In this document: piece by piece, positions 58,176-64,000 of the stretch
How the letters are laid out: every line of letters starts with the position of its first letter
Position numbering within the stretch: position 1 is the first letter of the stretch
From: Streptomyces sp. NBC_00289
GTDB taxonomy: Bacteria; Actinomycetota; Actinomycetes; Streptomycetales; Streptomycetaceae
Assembly: GCF_041435115.1 (NCBI RefSeq)
Contig: NZ_CP108046.1
Coordinates: 7,564,001-7,628,000, forward strand
DNA: 64,000 nt
Direction: 5' to 3'
The notes under the pieces: generated by a model
Databases searched by the model: none
Told to the model about the DNA's origin: nothing
The model's input: the letters and a program-made list of their open reading frames with translations, nothing else
Position numbers and translations under genes: made by a program

Positions 58176-60455
58176 TCATACCGCGCTCAGCGTGTCCGCG
58201 AGCCGGCGGCGGGCGGCGCGGGCCGCCGGCACCGCGGCGAGTGCGGCCGCGCCCAGCACCGCGCCGCCGCCGAACAGCAGCAGGAGGGCGGGGGACGGGC
58301 CGCGGGCGACCCCGGCCCCGACCCCGCTCGACCTGCCCTGGGCGTCGATCAGCCAGTGCGCGAGGGGTGCGCCCAGGGCCGTACCGACGAGGACCGCGGC
58401 CAGGGCGGTACAGGCGGTGGCCGTGACCGTGATCGTGGTGATCTGCCGCGGGGACAGGCCGATGGCTTTCAGCGCCAGCAGGTCCCGTTCGCCCTCGCGC
58501 ACGGTGCCGCCGATAGCGGTCAGCAGTTCGATGAGGCCGATGAGGGCCAGCACGGCGATCAGCCCCACGACGACTCCGCGCAGCGGTGAGAGCCCGTCGG
58601 CCGGGTTGGCCACGGCGTGCACGTCCAGGTGGCCGTGCCCGGCCGAGGTCAGCCGGCCGGCCACCGCGCGCGGGTCGGCGCCGGGACGCAGCCGCAGCTC
58701 GTACAGGGTCGGGCCCAGCCCGGGGTCGTTCTCGCGGAGGGTGTCGAGCGAGGTGGAGATGACCCGGCCGGCGTTCTCCGGTTCGATGCTGCGGCCCACG
58801 ATGTGCAGGATCTGCGGCTGCTCGCCCACCGTCATCCGCACCCAGTCGCCGACGCGTACGTCCAGCAGGTCGAGCAGGCCCTGCCCGGCCACCGCCTCGT
58901 CACCGCCGCGCGCGGGGCGGCCCTGGGCCAGTGTGTACGGGTACGGGTCCTGGCGGGTGCCGAGGCCCCGCAGGGCGATCGTGGCCGTCTGCCCCGGGAC
59001 CAGGGCGGCCACCTCCACGCCCGGGTAGGCGGCCGCGACCTGCGGGTCGCGCTCCAGCAGGGCGCGGGCCCGTCGGCCGGTCGGGCCGGCGTCCGCGTGG
59101 ACCGTGAGCGCGGTGGGCAGGCCCATCTGCTCGGGCCTGCTCTGGAAGCGTTCGATGGTGGTCCAGGCGCTCATCGCGACCACGATCAGCAGCAGCGGAA
59201 GCGCGAGCCGGGCCACCGTCGCCAGCGACCGGGGGCGCCTGGTGAACGCGTTGTGCCAGCCCAGCACCAGCGCGGGCGGCACCCGCAGCCCGAGCGCCCG
59301 GCGCGACCCGGCCGACAGTCGGCCACCTCCGGCGGCCGCGGGCCGCGGCACCGGCACCGGCGGCACCCGCCCCGCCCGCCACGCCGCGAGCCCGGTCGTC
59401 GCGGCGATGAGCAGGACCGCACCCACCGGCACGGCGAACAGCGCCACCGTGTGCCCGGGCAGCCCGTGCCACACGCCGACCGCGTCCCCGAGGCGCCCGG
59501 GGATCCGGCGGCCGAGCGCCTGGATGAGGGCCGCGGCCGTCACGGCGCCGAGCAGCGCGCAGGCGATGTGCTGGAGCAGGAAGACGCGGACCACCTGGCC
59601 GGGTGTGAAGCCGATCGCCTTCAGTACCGAGATGTCCCTGAGGTGCCCGCGGATGCGGGTGCCGATCGCCCCGTGCACGGCGAGTCCGGCGGCGGCCAGC
59701 GCGCCCAGCCCGAACAGCCCCAGCACCTGCCCGAGCAGCCTGTTGTCGCCCTGCGCCTCGGCACGGGCCTGCTGCCAGGTGGAGATCTCGCCGATCGCGC
59801 CGGCGCCCAGTACGGTGACGGCGCGCTGGACGGCGTAGGCGGTGTCGGCGGGATCGGTCAGGCGCAGTCCGATCACCCGACCGCCCGGGTCGGGCACGGC
59901 GGAGGGGAGCGCCCAGACCAGCCCGGGCTGCTCACCCGGGCGGTAGCGCGGTTCGGCGCTGTCGGCGACGCCGAGGACGGTCAGCCTGCGTGTCGTGCCG
60001 GGCAGGGTGAGGGTGTCGCCGGGGGCGGCCAGCAGGGCGTGGGCGAGGCGGCTCTCCAGCACCACGCCGTCGGGGCTCGCGGGGTCCAGCCAGTGGCCGG
60101 AGGTGAGCAGCGGTCGGCCGACGGCGGGCCGCTCGGACATGCCGCGCAGTTCGGCCGAGGCGCGGGCGCCGCGGGAGGCGAGCGTGGTGGAGGCGGTGGG
60201 ATAGGGGCCGGCGACGGACTCGACGCCGTCCAGCTCCGCCACCTTGTCCACCCGCGCGGACGGGCCGGTGTGGATCCACACGTGGGCGCCGCGCGCCTGG
60301 GTGAAGACCCGCTGCCAGGGATTGGTCGCGTATCCGAAGAGCGCCGTGGCCAGCAGCAGCGACGCGGTGATGCCCGCGGTGGCGAGCACCAGGAACAGTG
60401 CCTCGCCCCGGTGTGTCCGCAGATCGGAGTGCGCCCAGCGCAACGTGGCTCGCAC
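58176..60455 (-). CDS. FtsX-like ABC transporter permease
   Basis: 759 residues from a GTG. A first membrane helix (about 20-45, 'ALFLVLATAGITASLLLATALFG') is followed by an extracytoplasmic MacB-like domain (about 50-240), three helices ('VLGLFGLGALAAAGLAVHGAIGTRIRGHLRDISVLKAIGFTPGQVVRVFLLQHI'), a second such unit, and three final helices ('REGERDLLALKAIGLSPRQITTITVTATACTALAAVLVGTALGAPL'). Duplicated FtsX domains are typical of MacB-type mechanotransmission exporters. It works with the ATPase gene 54 bp upstream. Substrate unknown; PadR control suggests a toxic compound or envelope stress. Confidence 0.88.
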   Translation of the reverse strand: MRATLRWAHSDLRTHRGEALFLVLATAGITASLLLATALFGYATNPWQRVFTQARGAHVWIHTGPSARVDKVAELDGVESVAGPYPTASTTLASRGARASAELRGMSERPAVGRPLLTSGHWLDPASPDGVVLESRLAHALLAAPGDTLTLPGTTRRLTVLGVADSAEPRYRPGEQPGLVWALPSAVPDPGGRVIGLRLTDPADTAYAVQRAVTVLGAGAIGEISTWQQARAEAQGDNRLLGQVLGLFGLGALAAAGLAVHGAIGTRIRGHLRDISVLKAIGFTPGQVVRVFLLQHIACALLGAVTAAALIQALGRRIPGRLGDAVGVWHGLPGHTVALFAVPVGAVLLIAATTGLAAWRAGRVPPVPVPRPAAAGGGRLSAGSRRALGLRVPPALVLGWHNAFTRRPRSLATVARLALPLLLIVVAMSAWTTIERFQSRPEQMGLPTALTVHADAGPTGRRARALLERDPQVAAAYPGVEVAALVPGQTATIALRGLGTRQDPYPYTLAQGRPARGGDEAVAGQGLLDLLDVRVGDWVRMTVGEQPQILHIVGRSIEPENAGRVISTSLDTLRENDPGLGPTLYELRLRPGADPRAVAGRLTSAGHGHLDVHAVANPADGLSPLRGVVVGLIAVLALIGLIELLTAIGGTVREGERDLLALKAIGLSPRQITTITVTATACTALAAVLVGTALGAPLAHWLIDAQGRSSGVGAGVARGPSPALLLLFGGGAVLGAAALAAVPAARAARRRLADTLSAV

Positions 60456-60509
60456 GGGCCTCAGTCCTTCGGCTCGCGCGCGGCGAGGGAACGCTCGTGC
60501 ACCCGCATG

Positions 60510-61259
60510 TCAGTCCCTGAGTTCCAGCACGCCGGAGATGCCCGTTCCGCGCGACGGCGTGCCGTCCAGCGCCGCGTCGTCGGCTATCCGCCCGTCGAAG
60601 AAGCTGATCACCCGGTCCGCGGCGCTCGCCAGCCGCGCGTCATGGGTGACCAGCACGATGGTCTGGCCGCGCTGGTGGAAGCGGGACAGCAGCCGCATCA
60701 CCTCGCGGGTGCCCTTGCTGTCCAGACTGCCTGCGGGCTCGTCCGCCAGCAGCAGCGGCGGATGGTTGACCAGGGCCCGGGCCAGAGCGACCCGCTGCTG
60801 CTCACCGCCGGACAGCTCGCCCGGCATGCTCCGCTCCTTGCCCGCGAGGCCCAGTTCGGTCAGCAGCCCCTCCCGCTCGGCGCGTGCCTGCCGGGGGGAG
60901 ACCCCGGCCAGCAGCGCCGGCAGCTCCACATTGTCGGCGACCGACAGGTTCGACACCAGGTTGAAGAACTGGAAGACGATCCCGATGCGTTTCCTGCGCT
61001 CCACCGCCCAGCGCGCCTCGCTGTACAGGTCCGTGCAGGCGCCGTCCAGCCAGATGCTGCCGCCGTCCGGCCGCTGCAGCCCGCCCAGCAGGTGCAGCAG
61101 CGTCGACTTCCCGGCGCCGGACGGACCGGTGACCGCCACGAACTCGCCCCGCCGCACGCTCAGGTCGACCCCGCGTACGGCGTGCGCCGGAGCGCCCTCG
61201 CCGTGATGCGTCTTGACCAGGTTCCGGGCGCGCAGCACAGGAGTGGGGTTGTCGTTCAC
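60510..61259 (-). CDS. ABC transporter ATP-binding protein (MacB/LolD-type)
   Basis: 249 residues from a GTG overlapping the padR stop (GTGA). Walker A 'VTGPSGAGKSTLLHLLGGLQRP', Q-loop 'VFQFFNLVSNLSVADNVELP', signature 'ELSGGEQQRVALARALVNHP', Walker B 'LLLADEPAGSLDSKGTREVM', H-loop 'VLVTHDARLA'. The FFNLVSNLSV pattern is typical of the LolD/MacB group paired with FtsX-like permeases. It powers the permease encoded downstream. Confidence 0.93.
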   Translation of the reverse strand: MNDNPTPVLRARNLVKTHHGEGAPAHAVRGVDLSVRRGEFVAVTGPSGAGKSTLLHLLGGLQRPDGGSIWLDGACTDLYSEARWAVERRKRIGIVFQFFNLVSNLSVADNVELPALLAGVSPRQARAEREGLLTELGLAGKERSMPGELSGGEQQRVALARALVNHPPLLLADEPAGSLDSKGTREVMRLLSRFHQRGQTIVLVTHDARLASAADRVISFFDGRIADDAALDGTPSRGTGISGVLELRD

Positions 61260-61771
61260 TCCAGCTCCTCCAGCTCTTCCTGGCACCGCTCCAGCCAGTC
61301 GAGGTCGGCCTGCAGGTGCAGCATCGCGCCCTCTATCAGCAGATGGGAGACGCGGTTGTCCCGGTTCTCGGCGGCTGCCAGTTTTGACAGATTGCGCATG
61401 GTGTTGAGGTACTGGCGCCGTTGTTTGTTGATGAGGGCGACCTGGTCGGCGAGACCGGTCCGCGGGGCGAGGGCCAGTTTCATGAAGAACTCGTCCCGCA
61501 CCCGCGGCTCGTCCGCCGTCTCCTCGTACCAGGCGCGCAGCTCGTCGCGCCCGGCGTCGGTGAGGTGGTAGATCTTCTTGTTGGGGCGGCTCGACTGCTC
61601 GACCTCTTCGCCCTCGATCAGTCCCGTCTTCTCGAGGCGGCCGAGGGTGACGTAGATCTGGCCGACGTTCGGCTGAGGGTACGCGGAGCCCAGCAGTTGC
61701 TCAAGGTCCTGTTTGAGCTCGTAGCCGTGGGCCGGGCCGCGCGCGAGGAGAGCCAGGAGGGGCAGGCGCAC
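61256..61771 (-). CDS. PadR-family transcriptional regulator
   Basis: 171 residues from a GTG (VRLPLLALLARGPAHGYELK). The PadR winged helix is clear ('GPAHGYELKQDLEQLL', 'NVGQIYVTLGRLEKTGLIEGE', 'KKIYHLTDAGRDELRAW'), followed by the PadR C-terminal dimerisation helices. It probably represses the downstream ABC exporter operon and itself. A palindrome ATACCT-AAC-AGGTAT (61822-61836) lies in its promoter region, 50 bp upstream, and is a candidate operator. Confidence 0.9.
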   Translation of the reverse strand: MRLPLLALLARGPAHGYELKQDLEQLLGSAYPQPNVGQIYVTLGRLEKTGLIEGEEVEQSSRPNKKIYHLTDAGRDELRAWYEETADEPRVRDEFFMKLALAPRTGLADQVALINKQRRQYLNTMRNLSKLAAAENRDNRVSHLLIEGAMLHLQADLDWLERCQEELEELE

Positions 61772-61821
61772 TCGTGCTGTCCTCCAGTCCGCGGAATGTG
61801 CTCCAGGCTCTAGTATCGCCC

Positions 61822-61836
61822 ATACCTAACAGGTAT
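61822..61836. promoter_or_regulatory. Operator-like palindrome between padR and the sugar-binding protein gene
   Basis: ATACCT-AAC-AGGTAT, a perfect 6-bp dyad with a 3-bp centre. Its 11-bp core ACCTAACAGGT recurs exactly (opposite orientation) at 63204-63214, upstream of the alpha-glucosidase gene. It could serve both divergent genes. Confidence 0.6.
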
Positions 61837-61909
61837 ACATGCCTGCGGGCTCACCTTTTGGGGAGACTCCGGGGCGAAGGCGCCCGTGCCGGTGTTCAGG
61901 GAGGAACCT

Positions 61910-63187
61910 ATGCGGTGGATACACGCCGCCGGTAGGGGCTTCCTCGTTCTCGCCGTGGTCCTGGCCGGCTACGTCGCCGCCGGCGCGCACGCCGGTGGGG
62001 GCGCCGCGGGCGACCGCGGCCCGCTCACCGTGGCCACCGCCGGAGACCTCACCGGCTATCTCGGCCCCCTGCTGGAGGGCTGGAACCGCACCCACCCCGG
62101 CGAGCGGGTCACCCTCGTCGAGCTGCCGGACTCAGCCGACGAGACCCACGCGCAGATGGCGACCGACCTGCGCGACGGTGACCGCAGTCGCTTCGACGTG
62201 CTCAACATCGACGTCAACTGGACCTCCGAGTTCGCCGCCGCCGGCTGGATACGCCCGCTGCCCCGCGACCGCTTCCCGCTGAAGACGTTCCTGCCCCCGG
62301 TCGTCGACACGGCGACGTACGACGGCCGCCTCTACGCCGTCCCGTACGTCACCAATGCCGGGCTCCTGCTGTATCGCAAGGACGTCCTCGCCAAGGAGGG
62401 CGTCCCGCCGCCGCGCACCTGGGCCGAGCTGGAGCGGGACGCCGAGACCATCGCCCCCAGGTACGGGCTCGACGGCTACGCGGGCCAGTTCCTGCCGTAC
62501 GAGGGCCTGACCGTCAACGCGGCCGAGGCCGTCTACTCGGCGGGCGGCACGATCCTCGGTGACGAGGGCGCGCGCGTCACCGTGAACTCGGCCGCCGCCC
62601 GCGAGGGCATCGGCTTCCTCGTCCGGGGTGTGCGCGAGGGCTGGATTCCGCAGCGGGCGCTGACGTACAAGGAGGAGGAGTCCAAGCAGGCCTTCCAGGA
62701 CGGCCGGCTGCTCTTCCTGCGCAACTGGCCGTACGCGTACGTCGGCGCCTCCGCCGAGGGCTCCGCGGTCGCCGGCCGGGTCGGTGCCGTGCCGCTGCCG
62801 GGGCCGGACGGTCCGGGCACCAGCGTCCTCGGCGGCTCGAACCTTGCCGTCAGCACCCACGCACGCCATCCCGACTCGGCCGCGCGCCTGATCGCGTACC
62901 TCACCAGCGAGCCCGTCCAGCGCCAGGTCCTCACCCGCGGCGCCCTACCGCCGGTACGCGCCGCGCTGTACGAGGACCCCGGACTGATCCGGGACTTCCC
63001 CTACCTGCCGACCCTGCGCGAGAGCGTGCTCGCGGCGGCGCCGCGGCCCAAGAGCCCGCGCTACGACCAGGTCAGCCTGGTGGTTCAGGCCGTCGTGCAC
63101 GACGCGCTGACCGGGCGCGAGACGCCCGAGGCCGCGGTACGCCGGCTGGCACGGGAGCTCGCGGCGGTCCCCACCGATCCCCGCTGA
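61910..63187 (+). CDS. Extracellular sugar-binding protein (SBP_bac_1 type) with a non-lipoprotein signal sequence
   Basis: 425 residues from the ATG at 61910, GGGAGG 5 nt upstream. N-terminal hydrophobic segment 'GRGFLVLAVVLAGYVAAGAHA' contains no lipobox Cys, unlike usual Gram-positive ABC sugar-binding proteins. The SBP fold is otherwise normal: 'LTVATAGDLTGYLGPLLEGWNRTHPGERVTLVELP', 'RFDVLNIDVNWTSEFAAAGWIRPL', 'GRLYAVPYVTNAGLLLYRKDVLAKEGVPPPRTWAEL', 'AFQDGRLLFLRNWPYAYV', 'VLGGSNLAVSTHARHPDSAARLIAYLTSEPVQR'. No permease genes are adjacent in this window; they may follow the glucosidase. Probably binds alpha-glucosides. Confidence 0.88.
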   Translation: MRWIHAAGRGFLVLAVVLAGYVAAGAHAGGGAAGDRGPLTVATAGDLTGYLGPLLEGWNRTHPGERVTLVELPDSADETHAQMATDLRDGDRSRFDVLNIDVNWTSEFAAAGWIRPLPRDRFPLKTFLPPVVDTATYDGRLYAVPYVTNAGLLLYRKDVLAKEGVPPPRTWAELERDAETIAPRYGLDGYAGQFLPYEGLTVNAAEAVYSAGGTILGDEGARVTVNSAAAREGIGFLVRGVREGWIPQRALTYKEEESKQAFQDGRLLFLRNWPYAYVGASAEGSAVAGRVGAVPLPGPDGPGTSVLGGSNLAVSTHARHPDSAARLIAYLTSEPVQRQVLTRGALPPVRAALYEDPGLIRDFPYLPTLRESVLAAAPRPKSPRYDQVSLVVQAVVHDALTGRETPEAAVRRLARELAAVPTDPR

Positions 63188-63201
63188 CCTACCCTTCCTG
63201 G

Positions 63202-63216
63202 TTACCTGTTAGGTAA
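63202..63216. promoter_or_regulatory. Second operator-like palindrome, upstream of the alpha-glucosidase gene
   Basis: TTACCT-GTT-AGGTAA. Its core ACCTGTTAGGT is the reverse complement of ACCTAACAGGT at 61824-61834. A further half-site TACCTAACATG is at 63319-63329. The repeated motif suggests one regulator for the sugar-binding and glucosidase genes. Confidence 0.65.
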
Positions 63217-63367
63217 CGCGGACGTCTCGGCAGGGTTTTTTCGCGCCGACAAAACCTGACATCAAGGACCAAGTCTTCAGTATTTTGCGCCCACTCGTTG
63301 ACGCCGCCGCAACACCCCTACCTAACATGCATGCATAACCGTCAGCACGCACAGACAGGCCTACGGG

Positions 63368-64000
63368 GTGAGTCCCAAGCGCATCGAAACCCACCGCTGG
63401 TGGCGCGACGCAGTGATCTACCAGGTGTACGTCCGCAGCTTCCTGGACAGCACCGGCGACGGAATCGGCGATCTCGCCGGAGTCAGGGCAGGGCTGCCCT
63501 ATCTCAAGAAGCTCGGCGTGGACGGGATCTGGCTGAGCCCCTTCTACCCGTCACCGCAGTACGACCACGGCTACGACGTGGCCGACTACCGCGACGTCGA
63601 CCCGGTCTTCGGTGACCTCGCCGAGTTCGAGCTGCTGGGGGCGGCCGCCCGGCGGCTCGGCATCAAGGTGCTCCTGGACATCGTCCCCAACCACTGCTCC
63701 AGCGCGCACCCCCGGTTCCGCGAGGCGCTGGCCTCCGCCCCCGGCAGCGCGGCCCGCGCCCGCTTCCACTTCGCCGACGGGCGTGGCCCGGACGGCGCCG
63801 AGCCGCCCAACAACTGGCACGCCATGTTCGGCGGCCCGGCCTGGACCCGCGTCACCGAGGCGGACGGCCGCCCCGGCCAGTGGTACCTGCACATGTTCAC
63901 GCCGGAGCAGCCGGACTGGAACTGGCGCAACCCCGAGGTCGCCGCCGACTTCGACCACATCCTGCGGTTCTGGCTCGACCGGGGCGTCGACGGCTTCCGC
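63368..64000 (+). CDS. GH13 alpha-glucosidase / alpha-amylase-family enzyme, 3' truncated by the window edge
   Basis: 211 residues are visible from a GTG at 63368 (VSPKRIETHRWWRDAVIYQV). The N-terminal GH13 pattern is clear: 'YQVYVRSFLDSTGDGIGDLAGVRAGLPYLKKLGVDGIWLSPFYPSPQYDHGYDVADYRDVDPVFGD' and conserved region I 'VLLDIVPNHCSSAHP' (DIVPNH). 'WNWRNPEVAADFDHILRFWLDRGVDGFR' leads into region II (catalytic nucleophile) just beyond the edge. It probably hydrolyses alpha-1,4/1,6-glucosides brought in by the neighbouring transporter. A palindrome with the shared core lies 150 bp upstream. Confidence 0.9.
   Translation, partial: MSPKRIETHRWWRDAVIYQVYVRSFLDSTGDGIGDLAGVRAGLPYLKKLGVDGIWLSPFYPSPQYDHGYDVADYRDVDPVFGDLAEFELLGAAARRLGIKVLLDIVPNHCSSAHPRFREALASAPGSAARARFHFADGRGPDGAEPPNNWHAMFGGPAWTRVTEADGRPGQWYLHMFTPEQPDWNWRNPEVAADFDHILRFWLDRGVDGFR

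Overview
This window is a GC-rich actinobacterial chromosome segment, almost certainly Streptomyces. Evidence: codon positions saturated with G/C, many GTG starts, 4-bp GTGA/ATGA gene overlaps, a single rare TTA codon, an XRE/DUF397/ATP-binding developmental cluster, whiA, RbpA, and mycothiol- and MocR-type genes. The gene order uvrB ... uvrA ... uvrC-rapZ-yvcK-whiA ... gap-pgk-tpiA-secG-rbpA-pgi is the conserved Streptomyces core arrangement.

Layout. 1-2.2 kb: WhiJ/AbaA-like trio (ATP-binding protein with a TTA codon, XRE regulator, DUF397), then a DUF574 methyltransferase. 3.1-7.7 kb: MocR regulator divergent from an AhpD-like protein, an orphan gltD-like subunit, a DUF1772 membrane protein. 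7.8-12.4 kb: DUF2293 protein, an 8-bp minisatellite, a kinase-like protein without a Walker A, a CBS protein, CorA, a methyltransferase. 12.4-14.3 kb: pseudouridine catabolism pair (psuG and a PfkB kinase). 14.3-17.5 kb: VOC protein, ogt, a secreted GDPD phosphodiesterase, a MHYT membrane protein. 17.5-25.1 kb: uvrB, two TerD-family genes, TerC behind a yybP-ykoY (Mn2+) riboswitch, a Ca2+/H+ antiporter. 25.3-29.8 kb: MFS transporter, aroQ, an amino-acid ABC transporter. 30.2-34.4 kb: accessory island. 34.4-39.2 kb: MBL hydrolase, MDMPI-like protein, uvrA. 39.7-42.8 kb: LacI regulator/PfkB kinase pair, XRE-like regulator. 43.3-48.4 kb: uvrC-rapZ-yvcK-whiA operon. 48.8-51.7 kb: secreted M14 carboxypeptidase. 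51.9-58.1 kb: glycolytic cluster with secG and rbpA. 58.2-61.8 kb: PadR-controlled ABC exporter. 61.9-64 kb: sugar-binding protein and the start of a GH13 alpha-glucosidase, cut by the window end.

Three observations stand out. (1) uvrA, uvrB, uvrC, ogt and a terD gene all carry the same promoter, (T)TGTCAgtg-N8-TAnnnT. This is the RecA-independent, PafBC-type DNA-damage promoter known from mycobacteria. In ogt, uvrB and uvrC the start codon lies exactly 7 nt after the -10, so those mRNAs should be leaderless. (2) Upstream of terC a yybP-ykoY riboswitch is visible with a complete switching logic: the 3' strand of P1 is part of a 10-nt perfect complement of the terC Shine-Dalgarno. (3) The 30.2-34.4 kb island lies between a truncated and an intact copy of the same MBL hydrolase gene and holds two IS5-type transposase remnants. 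It encodes four tandem diverged paralogues (glycine-zipper membrane helix, helical domain, C-terminal R-x-E-P-[LIF]-P signature) and a tandem winged-helix protein with a Gly/Asn-rich amyloid-like motif. It is the best candidate here for an undescribed system; its function is unknown.
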